A stretch of DNA of 36,922 nucleotides from an uncultured Porphyromonadaceae bacterium (GCA_900540625.1 UQGP01000024.1:1-36922); one strand, 5' to 3'. Positions 16,988 through 25,673 are shown, numbered from the stretch's first letter. Made by a program: numbers and translations. Notes: generated by a model not told the origin, from the sequence alone.

Positions 16988-18223
16988 TCAGTCCTTGTCG
17001 TCGGGGTCGGGTATGAAGTTGTCGTCCATAGCGGCGGCTTCGTCCCACGCCTCGGGGCTGATGGTACGCAGGTCTTCGCCTTCGTCCTCGTATTCGTCGG
17101 CAAAATAGTAGCGGTATTCCGGGTCTACGTAGTCGGCGTTGTTGGCGAAGATGAATGCGTCTTCCTGCGGATCGCGATGGCTTTCGTCAAGGTCGCGAGT
17201 GGCGATGCCGGGGGTGGCCAAGCGGTTGGCGTCATCGGTGACGGCACGCCAGAGCATGTCTTTGAGCTCGGTGATACCTTGGCCGGTGACGGCGCTGATA
17301 AATACGTGCGGCACGTCCGCAGGCAGGGTCTCGGATATGGCCTGCATCAGTTCGTCGTCCAGCATATCGCTTTTGCTGACAGCCAGTACACGGTGCTTAT
17401 CCACCAATTGAGGGTTGAACTGCTGCAATTCGCGCAGTAGTATTTCGTATTGCTCGGTGATGTCATCGGCATCGGCCGGGACCATAAACAGCAGTACGGC
17501 ATTGCGCTCGATGTGACGTAGAAATCGTAGCCCGAGCCCGCGGCCTTCGCTGGCACCTTCGATGATGCCGGGAATGTCGGCCATGACAAAGGAGCGTCCG
17601 TCGCGATATTCGACGATGCCCAATTGCGGCTCCATGGTAGTGAACGGATAGTCGGCAATCTTGGGTCGCGCGGCGCTGACCGAGCTGAGCAGCGTCGATT
17701 TGCCGGCGTTGGGGAAGCCTACGAGGCCTACATCGGCCAGTAGCTTGAGCTCGAGCACGATATTTTTTTCGATGCCGGGTTCGCCGGGCTGGGCATGGCG
17801 CGGGGTGCGATTGGTGGCGCTTTTGAAGTGCCAGTTGCCCAGACCGCCGCGCCCGCCGCGCAGCAGCTTGACCAATTGGCCGTCATCGCGCACTTCGGCC
17901 AGATATTGCCCGGTGTCGGCGTCGTAGACAACGGTGCCGCAGGGGACATTGATTACGATGTCCTCGCCGTCGCAGCCGCTACTGCGGTTCTCGGAGCCGC
18001 GTTGGCCGTCGCCGGCAAATATATGGCGTCTGAATTTGAGCGGTAGCAGTGTCCACATGTGTCGGTCGCCGCGCAGAATAATGTGTCCGCCGCGTCCGCC
18101 ATCGCCGCCGTCGGGTCCGCCCTTGGGGACGTACTTGGCGCGGTGAAAGTGGAGCGAGCCTGCCCCGCCTTTGCCGGAGCGGCATTGTATTTTTACGTAG
18201 TCTATGAAGTTTGATTCGGGCAT
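16988..18223 (-). CDS. obgE: Obg/CgtA family GTPase
   Basis: Conserved ribosome-associated GTPase involved in 50S assembly and stress signalling. 411 residues. The glycine-rich Obg domain spans about 1-158 (CRSGKGGAGSLHFHRAKY, PKGGPDGGDGGRGG). The G domain follows with G1 GFPNAGKST, the Obg switch YPFTTMEPQLG, G3 DIPGIIEGASEGRGLG and a G4 written SKSD instead of NKxD, a variant I also recall from other Bacteroidetes Obg proteins. The C-terminus is a strongly acidic tail (YFADEYEDEGEDL onward). It lies 46 bases after the CBS-nucleotidyltransferase gene, probably in the same transcript. Confidence 0.95.
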   Translation of the reverse strand: MPESNFIDYVKIQCRSGKGGAGSLHFHRAKYVPKGGPDGGDGGRGGHIILRGDRHMWTLLPLKFRRHIFAGDGQRGSENRSSGCDGEDIVINVPCGTVVYDADTGQYLAEVRDDGQLVKLLRGGRGGLGNWHFKSATNRTPRHAQPGEPGIEKNIVLELKLLADVGLVGFPNAGKSTLLSSVSAARPKIADYPFTTMEPQLGIVEYRDGRSFVMADIPGIIEGASEGRGLGLRFLRHIERNAVLLFMVPADADDITEQYEILLRELQQFNPQLVDKHRVLAVSKSDMLDDELMQAISETLPADVPHVFISAVTGQGITELKDMLWRAVTDDANRLATPGIATRDLDESHRDPQEDAFIFANNADYVDPEYRYYFADEYEDEGEDLRTISPEAWDEAAAMDDNFIPDPDDKD

Positions 18224-18269
18224 ATCGTGTCTTGTTTGTGTCGTTGTGTGTGTCTTCGGCCGCTGCGTG

Positions 18270-19370
18270 TCATCCCATACGGCTGTCGTTGAGACGTCGA
18301 TGATTTTCCATCAATCGGCAGGCCTGAGCAAAGTCGGCGGGAGTGCCTATGTCCATCCAAATGCCGTCTACGGGATAGTAGGTGACGCGTCGGCCGGCAG
18401 CAATGGCATCGGCCACGAGGTCGGTGGCATCGGTTCGGTGCGCCGTGTCAAGCGTGCTGAGCAAATCGTTGGAGATGAGGTATATCCCGGCGTTAGCGTA
18501 GTGGGTGTACGAGGGCTTTTCCTCGATGCCGCGCACCATACCGGCATCGTCGGTGGCGAGTATGGCGAAGGGCACGGACACTTGGTAGGATATGGCGGCG
18601 ATGGTGATATCGGCATCGGTGTCGATGTGTCGCAGGTACATTTGCTCGAAGGAGATGGTGGTGAGCAAGTCGCTGTTCATCACCAGGGTTGTGCCGCCGG
18701 GAGTGTGGCCTATGAGTGCGGCGGCGCCTATGGTGCCCATGGGGAAGGTCTCGCGGACGCAGCGCACACGGACGCCTTCGGGGGCATTGGCACCGTCGGC
18801 AAAATGGGCGTCCAATTGTTCGGCCAAGTACCCGGTAGTGACGGTGATATCGGTGATGCCGGCGGCGGCCAAAGCATCGATATTGTAGTCGATGATGGCG
18901 CGATCGCCCACGTGCAACAGCGGTTTGGGGGTGTCATTGGTGAGCGGACGCAGGCGCTCGCCCTTGCCTCCGGCCATGAGTATGGCGCTGACAGGCAGGC
19001 AGGTGGAGGTGTGACGCAGATCGACGATGCGAGTCAGCCGCTTGTCGCGGTCCAGCACCGGCACCAATGTGATGCCGCGACTTCGCATCATGGCGATGCG
19101 GCGCACATCGGGACGTGCCTCGGCATCGATATATGCAAATCCGGTGTGGGCGGCTTCGGTGACCGGAGCGGCGGTGTCTATGCCTTCGCACAGGGCGCGG
19201 CGGATGTCGCCGTCGGTGAGCGTTCCGATGACGGCTCCGATGTTGTCGATTACGAAGAGTGTCATGGCCTTGCCGGACAGCTTGTTAAGGCGTTGCAAGG
19301 CCGTAAGTATCGATGCTTGAGCGTCTATGGTATGGCGTTGTATGTCGGCCGGGGTTGCTGGCGTATTCAT
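18270..19370 (-). CDS. CBS-domain sugar-phosphate nucleotidyltransferase (PtmE-like)
   Basis: 366 residues. Residues 1-120 form a CBS pair (TLFVIDNIGAVIGTLTDGDIRRAL; ITLVPVLDRDKRLTRIVDL). From about 128 comes an NTP_transferase domain with the nucleotide loop ILMAGGKGERLRPLT and the downstream KPLLHVGDRAIIDYN and VMNSDLLTT. This architecture is that of PtmE, the glucosamine-1-phosphate guanylyltransferase of the Campylobacter legionaminic acid route, and of related enzymes. Being adjacent to neuC- and neuA-type genes supports a nonulosonic acid role, though the substrate is not proven. Its ATG overlaps the neuA TGA (ATGA at 19370-19367), so it is translationally coupled. The upstream frame open to 19541 lies inside neuA. 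Confidence 0.85.
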   Translation of the reverse strand: MNTPATPADIQRHTIDAQASILTALQRLNKLSGKAMTLFVIDNIGAVIGTLTDGDIRRALCEGIDTAAPVTEAAHTGFAYIDAEARPDVRRIAMMRSRGITLVPVLDRDKRLTRIVDLRHTSTCLPVSAILMAGGKGERLRPLTNDTPKPLLHVGDRAIIDYNIDALAAAGITDITVTTGYLAEQLDAHFADGANAPEGVRVRCVRETFPMGTIGAAALIGHTPGGTTLVMNSDLLTTISFEQMYLRHIDTDADITIAAISYQVSVPFAILATDDAGMVRGIEEKPSYTHYANAGIYLISNDLLSTLDTAHRTDATDLVADAIAAGRRVTYYPVDGIWMDIGTPADFAQACRLMENHRRLNDSRMG

Positions 19371-20083
19371 TGGCGTAATTCGTTGATGAGGGTTTCGGCT
19401 ATCGCCCAATCGCGAGGGGTGTCCAGGTCGATGCTTCGTGCGGCGTCCATTTCCAGAGGCAGTCGGCGGCGCATTTTCAGCATGGGCGTGGTGCGTACGG
19501 CCTCGGGATTGATGACATACACAGCTCCGTTGTATTGCCATACTGCGGGTGCGTCCTGACGCCGGGTATATCGGCCGTCGCCTTTGCTGACGTGCAGATA
19601 GCCGTCCTTGTCACATTCCATAATGTCGTAATAGGGGTTGGCCTCGGAGGGGCATACGGATACTACCATATCGCACGAGCCTTGAGCGGCAGCGTACATT
19701 GCCAGACCGCGGCGGATGTCGTCGGGGCGGCGTAGCGGCGAGGTGGGCTGGAGCAGCACGACGCAATCGTAGGCTATGCCGAGGCTGTCGGCGTAGTCCA
19801 TAGCATCGATGATGACGTCCTGTGTGGCGGCGGTGTCCGTGGCCAGAGCTTCGGGACGCTGACGTATGGTGATGTCGGCGGCAGCGGTGAGGGCCGTCTC
19901 GGCGATACGAGCATCGTCGGTGCTGACGATGATGCGCCGATGGTCATTGGTGCCGACGAGCGCCAAGGCATTGGCTATGGCGTAGTGTATCAGCGGCTTT
20001 CCGCCAAGACTCTTGATATTCTTGTGTGGAATGCCTTTGCTGCCTCCGCGTGCGGGGATGATATATATCGGATTGGTGTCCAT
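19367..20083 (-). CDS. neuA: CMP-nonulosonate cytidylyltransferase (NeuA/LegF type)
   Basis: 238 residues. Activates a sialic, legionaminic or related nine-carbon acid to its CMP sugar. The N-terminal IPARGGSKGIPHKNIKSLGGKPL is the CTP-binding signature of the family, and VVLLQPTSPLRRPDDI, SVCPSEANPYY and the late VYVINPEAV fit as well. Only the cytidylyltransferase domain is present. Start: ATG at 20083, which places the P-loop at residue 9; the open frame to 20407 is neuC read out of frame. It begins 17 bases after the neuC stop. Confidence 0.9.
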   Translation of the reverse strand: MDTNPIYIIPARGGSKGIPHKNIKSLGGKPLIHYAIANALALVGTNDHRRIIVSTDDARIAETALTAAADITIRQRPEALATDTAATQDVIIDAMDYADSLGIAYDCVVLLQPTSPLRRPDDIRRGLAMYAAAQGSCDMVVSVCPSEANPYYDIMECDKDGYLHVSKGDGRYTRRQDAPAVWQYNGAVYVINPEAVRTTPMLKMRRRLPLEMDAARSIDLDTPRDWAIAETLINELRQ

Positions 20084-20100
20084 TGAGGTGTTCCCGGCTA

Positions 20101-21279
20101 TTATCGGGGGATGTCGTAAAAAGTTTTGGCCACGCTTAGCGGCAGATGCGAGAATATGGCGTCGACGATAGCGTGCGGCGTCTCGGGACGGTAGTAGGGG
20201 TTGGCGACGGTGGCGGCACGCATTCGTGCCTCGGGGGTGAGGGCTTCGGCGATGGCTTCGGCGATATCGTTCGCTCCGGCGGCGCAATGTATTACTGAGT
20301 CGGCGCACTGTCGTCCGGCTTGGCGTCCGCCGATGTCGACGGTGGGGACGCGCATGCTCGGGGCTTCGATGATGCCGCTGGAGCTGTTGCCTACGACGGC
20401 GGCGCACCGGGCCATTGTCGAGAGGTAGCGTCGTGCGCCAAGGCTCTCGACGGCCAATACGCGCTCGGGATTTGCGGCGGCGTATTCGGCGGCCAGCGAA
20501 CGTATTCCGTTGGCGCCCGCATCGTTGTTGGTGCCTGTCAGGATGATGTTGCAGCCGTCAAAGCGGTCGAGCGCTTGCAGCAGAGCCTCGAAACGTTGAG
20601 CCGGGGATGCGGCACGGTCGTTTGTCTCGGGATGGTAGGTCACCAGCAGCGTGCGTTCGGGGTCGATATCGAACCCGCCAAGGCTTCGGCGCAGTTCGTC
20701 CAAAGGCATTTTGGGCATTTTCAGCGCATTGTACACGCCCGGAGCGCCCACGGTGATGACACTGTCCGGTTGCTCGCCCATCTGTATGATGCGTTGGCGT
20801 GCGTCATCGGTCGCGCACAAATGCAGCGAAGCCAACTTAGTGATAGCGTGGCGCATACTGTCGTCTACGGCACCGCGCGAGGTCTCGCCTCCGTGCAGGT
20901 GCGTCACCGGGACAGCTGTGAGTACGGCGGCTTGGGCTGACGCCAATGCTTCGAAACGATCGCCGAGAATGACGGCTGTGTCGGGCAGCAGTTCCGCCAA
21001 GGCATCGGCCACTCCGGCCAGACATACAGCCGCGGCATGTGCGCGCCCGGCTCCGCTATCGTCCGCCCCTTCGGGCACGGCAACGCGATGCGTAACGTCG
21101 AAACCCTCGGCGATGATGCCGTCCACGGTGTGTCCGTGCCGTTGTGACAGGTGCATATTGGTGGCCACCACCGAGAGACGTACCCCCGGGGTATCACGCA
21201 GCAATCGCGCCGCCGGAGACAGCAGTCCCCAATCGGCGCGCGTTCCGGTGATGACGGCTATGTGTGCGGCCTTGTCCAT
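20101..21279 (-). CDS. neuC: UDP/GDP-sugar hydrolysing 2-epimerase (NeuC/LegG type)
   Basis: 392 residues of the non-hydrolysing/hydrolysing 2-epimerase family, GT-B fold. The N-terminus IAVITGTRADWGLLSPAARLL is characteristic of the hydrolysing branch (NeuC, LegG/NeuC2, SiaA). Further motifs: VLGDRFEALASAQAA, THLHGGETSRGAVDDSMRHAITKLASLHL, TYHPETND, and VVGNSSSGIIEAPSMRVPTVDIG. Such enzymes turn UDP- (or GDP-) N-acetylated sugar into the ManNAc-type precursor of a nonulosonic acid. First gene of a likely neuC-neuA-CBS transferase-obgE-menA transcript. Sequence alone does not separate the UDP from the GDP branch. Confidence 0.9.
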   Translation of the reverse strand: MDKAAHIAVITGTRADWGLLSPAARLLRDTPGVRLSVVATNMHLSQRHGHTVDGIIAEGFDVTHRVAVPEGADDSGAGRAHAAAVCLAGVADALAELLPDTAVILGDRFEALASAQAAVLTAVPVTHLHGGETSRGAVDDSMRHAITKLASLHLCATDDARQRIIQMGEQPDSVITVGAPGVYNALKMPKMPLDELRRSLGGFDIDPERTLLVTYHPETNDRAASPAQRFEALLQALDRFDGCNIILTGTNNDAGANGIRSLAAEYAAANPERVLAVESLGARRYLSTMARCAAVVGNSSSGIIEAPSMRVPTVDIGGRQAGRQCADSVIHCAAGANDIAEAIAEALTPEARMRAATVANPYYRPETPHAIVDAIFSHLPLSVAKTFYDIPR

Positions 21280-21297
21280 AATGCATAATATGGCGCG

Positions 21298-21347
21298 GTG
21301 GAGGATGATACGCCGGTGATATCACATCGGCGGATACATCCCTCCAC
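21298..21347 (-). terminator. Long interrupted hairpin between the deaminase-like gene and neuC
   Basis: On the minus strand GTGGAGGGATG... pairs with ...CATCCTCCAC, with further internal pairs GCCG/CGGC and a self-complementary GTGATATCAC core, filling about 50 bases. It lies 20 bases after the stop at 21368 and 18 bases before the neuC start. No T tract follows, so termination is uncertain; an attenuator or processing site is possible. Confidence 0.45.
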
Positions 21348-21367
21348 TGCGTATGCTTGCTCGGTAA

Positions 21368-21868
21368 TTACTTCTTATACTTGACCACCAAGAGCGAGGC
21401 ATCGGCATAAGGCAGATGCTTCATAGGCACTTGAGTCAGAGTCGTATCCGCCTTGGAAGTGTCGTAATCCTCCAGGCTGTATACTCCGGCGCTGACGGCA
21501 TCGGCTGCGGGTACGGCAAAATATACTGCGTCGGCACCGCTGCGGCAGATGGTATTGTAAGCCTCTGTGGTGGGCTGTATTACGGTGTAAATGCTGCCGC
21601 CGTAAAGGCTCTTGCGACGCGACGATTTGATGGCATTTTCCTCGGCGGTGGCGGTGGCGGAGGCTGTACCTTGCGAGCGCAAAGCCCCGTTGAGAACGAC
21701 TACGGCTCCGATGGGCTTCTTGGCGGTCTTGGCCACGGATACGGCCATATCCATAAACATTTCGTCGTTAACGGACACCTTGTCCACCTTGGTGATGTTG
21801 ACGCCTGCGGTGATGGCAAATACGCCTACAAGCACGGCTGCAACAGCCAGCATAAATTTCTTTTTCAT
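21368..21868 (-). CDS. Exported guanine deaminase/TadA-fold protein lacking zinc ligands
   Basis: 166 residues. Residues 1-24 are a signal peptide or anchor (MKKKFMLAVAAVLVGVFAITAG). The rest follows the cytidine-deaminase-like fold of guanine deaminase and TadA: MFMDMAVSVAKTAKKPIGAVVV for helix 1 and strand 1, TAEENAI where active enzymes have HAExxAI, GGSIYTVIQPTTEAYNTICRS where they have YxxxEPCPMCxGAI, then ADAVYFAVPAADAVSAGV. The glutamate remains (Glu76), but the His ligand is Thr74 and both Cys ligands are Thr100 and Ala103. It should therefore be unable to hold the catalytic zinc, and it is exported. It reads as a pseudoenzyme, perhaps a ligand binder. The fold call comes from reading the motif order, not from a search. 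Confidence 0.6.
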   Translation of the reverse strand: MKKKFMLAVAAVLVGVFAITAGVNITKVDKVSVNDEMFMDMAVSVAKTAKKPIGAVVVLNGALRSQGTASATATAEENAIKSSRRKSLYGGSIYTVIQPTTEAYNTICRSGADAVYFAVPAADAVSAGVYSLEDYDTSKADTTLTQVPMKHLPYADASLLVVKYKK

Positions 21869-22324
21869 CTTTATATCCTTTCGTTCTAAGTTGTTTCGTC
21901 GATAGTTGTTCCGTTGTGAATTACTTCGTTATAATCCGCTATAAATAGCCGGGTTGTGCATTTACTAAGTTTGTACATTCGGCTTCAAGTCGGATTCTTA
22001 CGTTTTTTTCCGACTCTAACAATCTAAGAGTGGGGGTATGCCCACACCTCGACTTTCGACTGAGTCGGTATATACCCGTTAGACTTGCTGTAAGCCGATA
22101 AGTTAAATCACGCTACAAAGTTACGCTTTTTTTGCGAAATAAATCTCTGACCACGTATGAAGCTGAGAAATCGGCCCGCTAAGCATATGCAAGACAACGA
22201 GAAAAAGCGACAAATAGTCAAAAGATGCGGCCGAATTAAAAATAAAACGCTAAATTTGCGGACAGATTTAAAGTCCAACTTTAAAATTGTCCACTTGGTA
22301 GGTATTTTACTGACGGCCAGGACG
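21869..22324. other. Gene-free region with small dyads and a -7-like element
   Basis: No coding region is supported. On the minus strand TAACTTTG (22123-22116) is an exact -7 match that would serve the exported deaminase-like gene with a leader of roughly 240 bases. That leader holds GTGGG/CCCAC (22030-22045) and CGACT/AGTCG dyads and a GGGTAT/ATACCC pair that could form a folded leader. On the plus strand TAAATTTG (22251-22258) is a -7 match ahead of the decayed XRE gene. The stretch is visibly AT-richer than its flanks. Confidence 0.4.
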
Positions 22325-22537
22325 ATGCGCACGCCACATGACGAGTATGAAGCCGAGATTGAGACGCAACTCATAGAGCTTTGTATCCGCGAAGCACGTT
22401 AGACGCAAAGCCTTACGCAGAAGGAACTTGGATAGCGTCTCGGCGTTCAGACTGCACAGATTTATAAAATTGAGAATGGTAGAAATATTAGGCTCGTTCG
22501 AGGACTTAACGCTCTCGGACTTTCTGACGATTTTTGA
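22325..22537 (+). pseudogene. Decayed XRE-type (Cro/C1) helix-turn-helix regulator
   Basis: One frame from the ATG at 22325 reads MRTPHDEYEAEIETQL... IREAR, TAG, TQSLTQKELG, TAG, RLGVQTAQIYKIENG... LNALGLSDDF, TGA. The middle and end are an unmistakable HTH_XRE domain (LTQKELG-RLGVQTAQIYKIENGRN), like HigA/HipB antitoxins. Two in-frame ambers (22400-22402 and 22433-22435) break it; the second stands where relatives have Glu in GERLGV, the first probably where they have Gln. TAG serves as a normal stop elsewhere in the window, so this is decay, not recoding. No toxin gene was found beside it. Confidence 0.8.
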
Positions 22538-22701
22538 TTCAAGTGCTCAGTCCCGTACGGCTTGGCTCAGGGACATAATTTGCAAAGGTGGGATTAAGCC
22601 ACTGCCGGGGCAAACAACTTGCGTGTGTACAATAAACGAGGGCGCGGGCCGTTAGTATTATGGGGCATAAGTGCCTCGTTTTACAACCTCGTAACACAAC
22701 T

Positions 22702-24138
22702 ATGCAACGACAGATATTGTACATCATAGCCATAGTCGGAGCCATGGTGGGCTTCAACGCCTGCATTGAGGATGGTATTTCGACCTCGGCGTCCGACCAG
22801 CCGACATTTTCCACCGATACGCTCAGGATGGGCGTGGTCTTTACGGACGAGGTGACAATGACGCACCGCCTGACGGTATACAATCGCCATAGCAAAGGTA
22901 TGCTTATCAGCGATATACATCTCGAAGGCGAGGGGGCTCGGGATTTTCGCATAAATGTTGACGGCGCCACCGGCGAGACCTTCCAAGGCATCGAAGTGCG
23001 TGCCAAAGACTCGATATTCGTGATGGTTGAGGCCACCCTGCCGGCACGCGACCAGGATCAACCCCAAGATGTCAATGCCGACCTCTGCTTCACCGTCAAC
23101 GGTGTGCGCTCTACCGTGGTGCTCAATGCCACCGGCCAGGATGTCAAGCGTCTGCGTGCTGTCACCTACAACAGCGACACTCGCCTTGCTGCCGGACGCC
23201 CCTATCAGGTGTATGACTCGCTGGTGGTGGCCGAGGGAGCGACGCTCACGCTTGAGCCGGGCGCCGACCTGCGTTTCCACGATGGCGCGTCGCTGATAGT
23301 ACGCGGCACTCTGTTGTGCCGGGGTACGGTGGACAAACCCATAAATATCGCCGGCGACCGCACCGGCAATGTCATCACCGACATCACCTTCGACCTCATG
23401 TCGCGGCAGTGGCGCGGCGTGCAGTTTGCGCCCTCATCGCGTGCCAATGTTATTAGCCACACATGTATACGCAATACCGACTACGGGGTTATCGTCAACG
23501 GCGGCAGCTCGCCGCGCAACGATGGCGATACTCCGATGCTGACCATTGTCAACAGTCGGCTGCGCAACTCCGGCGACCGTGTCCTCGAAGCGTACCACGC
23601 CAACATTACCGCCATAGGCTGCGAATTTGCCGAGGCTTCCAACGGTCTGGTGCTGTTGCACGGCGGGCAACACGTATTCAACCATTGTACCTTTGCCAAC
23701 TACTACCTTTTCAGCGCTATATATGGTCCGGCGCTGGCCTTCGAGCATCTCAATGCCGACAATGATGACAGCTCCAAGCTTCCGTACACGGCAGCCGATA
23801 TTACTAACAGTATTCTTTACGGCAACGGCTCCATGCTCTCTCACGGCGACTTGACAGGCACCAAGGTATTCTTGCGTCGCGTCTTGATCAAAGAGAATGG
23901 TAGCGATGATGCCAACTTCATAGCCTGCCTATGGGACAAAGATCCTCTCTATTACACCGTGCGTGAGGATTACATCTTTGACTACCGCCTGAAGCCCGAG
24001 TCGCCGGCCATCGGTGCAGGTGATGCCTCGCTGATGCTGCCGGCTGCCGCGCGCGATGCATACGGACTGCCGCGACAGGCCACAGCCGGTGCCGCCCCCG
24101 ACCTCGGCGCCTATGTCTACGTCGCCCCCAAGGAATAA
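22702..24138 (+). CDS. Surface lipoprotein with right-handed beta-helix domain
   Basis: 478 residues. Signal peptide with lipobox GFNAC, cysteine at residue 21, followed by acidic residues as in Bacteroidetes surface-exported lipoproteins. Residues about 40-165 look like a beta-sandwich (TLRMGVVFTDEVTMTHRLTV..., STVVLNATGQDV). From about 190 onward there are the short turn-strand units of a parallel beta-helix: GATLTLEPGADLRFHDGASLIVRGTL, ADITNSILYGNG and the closing DYRLKPESPAIGAGD, seen in PL-like and adhesin-like helices. No catalytic site can be named. I start at the ATG at 22702, not the upstream one at 22660, to give a normal signal peptide. It stands alone, convergent with the B12 locus. 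Confidence 0.8.
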   Translation: MQRQILYIIAIVGAMVGFNACIEDGISTSASDQPTFSTDTLRMGVVFTDEVTMTHRLTVYNRHSKGMLISDIHLEGEGARDFRINVDGATGETFQGIEVRAKDSIFVMVEATLPARDQDQPQDVNADLCFTVNGVRSTVVLNATGQDVKRLRAVTYNSDTRLAAGRPYQVYDSLVVAEGATLTLEPGADLRFHDGASLIVRGTLLCRGTVDKPINIAGDRTGNVITDITFDLMSRQWRGVQFAPSSRANVISHTCIRNTDYGVIVNGGSSPRNDGDTPMLTIVNSRLRNSGDRVLEAYHANITAIGCEFAEASNGLVLLHGGQHVFNHCTFANYYLFSAIYGPALAFEHLNADNDDSSKLPYTAADITNSILYGNGSMLSHGDLTGTKVFLRRVLIKENGSDDANFIACLWDKDPLYYTVREDYIFDYRLKPESPAIGAGDASLMLPAAARDAYGLPRQATAGAAPDLGAYVYVAPKE

Positions 24139-24154
24139 TTCAGACTGTATACAC

Positions 24155-24200
24155 AAAAAAGCTTCACCCCTGTCACGAAAATTTCCGTGGCGGGGGTGAA
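24155..24200 (-). terminator. Intrinsic terminator closing the corrinoid locus
   Basis: TTCACCCC (24163-24170) pairs with GGGGTGAA (24193-24200), extended inward by CACG/CGTG. On the minus strand the stem is followed by GCTTTTTT, so it terminates the minus-strand operon ending at 24245. The plus-strand side has no T run. Confidence 0.8.
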
Positions 24201-24244
24201 ATCGTTAAGGGAGTGAGAGATAGTCTTTGACGAGACTCAATCGC

Positions 24245-25651
24245 TTAGCGGACGAGAATCTTTGATGTATGTGTGCCTTGGCGGCGGATGTACACGCCTG
24301 CGGGGAGTGACGTGGAGTCGTCTTCAGAGGCCACGCGTATGCCTTGGAGGTTATAGTACTCGACGGGCGCCGAGGTGGTGTCGTCAATAGTGATGTCGCT
24401 TACAGTCAGCGGATAGGGGTCATCCTCGGTGAATATCGGCAGCGAGGGAAACCAATAGTTGGCTATCATCGGGTAATCCTTGATGGTATTGCCGTCGGCA
24501 TCGCAGCGACGCGTGATGTACGTGGTCTTTTGGTTGCCCTGATACAGGGACATGTATATTTCGTCGGTGACGGGATGCACGCGCAGCGAACATCCGTAGA
24601 TGCTCCATCCGGCGCCTTCTTCCTTGAAGTTGCGTATGACTTCGGCTTTTTGGGTGACGGTATTGAAGCGATACAGGTACACTCCGTTGAACCAAGCGGC
24701 TTGCCCTTTACCGGAATTTGCACGCCAGTAGAGGTAGTCTTGCTTGGCACTTGCGCAGAAGGCATCGGGTGTCCAGGCGTACCACGAGTTGTTGGGCGGC
24801 AGTACGTCATCGGGGAGGGTGACGATGGTATACTCCAGCGTCTTGGGATTGAGACGTACCAGCTTGCGCAGCGGATTGCCGGTGCCGCGGATGTTCTTGT
24901 CTGTCGAAATCCACAAGATGCCGGTGCGGTCCTTGACTATCGAGCCTATGCCGGCGCCGTCTTGGACGACATCCATCGATATTGTCTTGATGACTCTATC
25001 CGTGTTCGGGTCTATTATCAGAAGTCCGGACTGCTGGTGTGCGGCAAATACGAGGCCGTCAGCCGGCACCATAGTTCCGCATTGTCCTTTGTAAAGAGCG
25101 CCCGAGGGGTCCGTAGTGGCTCCGCCGGTGCCGTTGGGGTTCTCCGTGCCGGGTATCTGCCCGGTGATCGTCAGGCTTCGAGTATCGAAAATCCAAATGC
25201 CGTTGGACGAGGATATGTACACCTTTTCGAGCGATACGCCGCAAGCGCCGCGTCCGTCGCAACGCTTGCCCGAGGGGTCAATCTCGGTGAGCTGGGCTAA
25301 GCACTCCATTGTCTTGGCATCGCACACGGTGATACGTGCGCCGACGATAGATGCTCCGGGGTCCTTTTCTTGTTTGGCTATGAGATACAGGCGTCCGCCC
25401 CAAGCGATGCCGTGCTGGGCGGTGCATCCGAGTTCCTTGCCCGGATTGCGGCTTTGGAATACACGGTAATCCCAGTATACTCCGTCAGGGTCGTCCGGAC
25501 GCAGGTAGTTGATGGTGGAATTCTGATGTCCGTACCAGTCTTCGTTGAGGATGAAAAATCCGCCGTCCAAATCCTCGGCAGCCGCTGTCGCCGATAGTGC
25601 GGCGACAGTGGCTGTAAGGATTGAGGCAGACAATAAATGTCTGAAGGTCAT
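24245..25651 (-). CDS. BtuG-like/DUF5074 propeller protein with T9SS tail (copy B)
   Basis: 468 residues. Signal peptide 1-25 (MTFRHLLSASILTATVAALSA...AAA), no lipobox cysteine. The mature protein is a beta-propeller of the YncE/DUF5074 type: it opens GGFFILNEDWYGHQNSTINY, the same signature as btuG in this locus, followed by blades such as YISSSNGIWIFDTRSLTITGQ and LLIIDPNTDRVIKTIS. The C-terminus EYYNLQGIRVAS... LPAGVYIRRQGTHTSKILVR is a T9SS sorting tail, so export across the outer membrane is likely. It is very similar along its whole length to the gene at 30143-31546. Corrinoid binding is inferred from the family and locus. Last gene of the operon, 22 bases after the LRR-propeller gene. 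Confidence 0.82.
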   Translation of the reverse strand: MTFRHLLSASILTATVAALSATAAAEDLDGGFFILNEDWYGHQNSTINYLRPDDPDGVYWDYRVFQSRNPGKELGCTAQHGIAWGGRLYLIAKQEKDPGASIVGARITVCDAKTMECLAQLTEIDPSGKRCDGRGACGVSLEKVYISSSNGIWIFDTRSLTITGQIPGTENPNGTGGATTDPSGALYKGQCGTMVPADGLVFAAHQQSGLLIIDPNTDRVIKTISMDVVQDGAGIGSIVKDRTGILWISTDKNIRGTGNPLRKLVRLNPKTLEYTIVTLPDDVLPPNNSWYAWTPDAFCASAKQDYLYWRANSGKGQAAWFNGVYLYRFNTVTQKAEVIRNFKEEGAGWSIYGCSLRVHPVTDEIYMSLYQGNQKTTYITRRCDADGNTIKDYPMIANYWFPSLPIFTEDDPYPLTVSDITIDDTTSAPVEYYNLQGIRVASEDDSTSLPAGVYIRRQGTHTSKILVR

Positions 25652-25673
25652 TCGGATTAGTGTGTTGCTGGTG

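Noticed and set aside
22400..22435. Amber recoding in the XRE gene
   Set aside because: TAG is used as an ordinary stop elsewhere (for example the phosphoribosyltransferase gene at 15380-15382 and the ATPase gene at 7546). No recoding element or suppressor tRNA is visible. Pseudogene is simpler.
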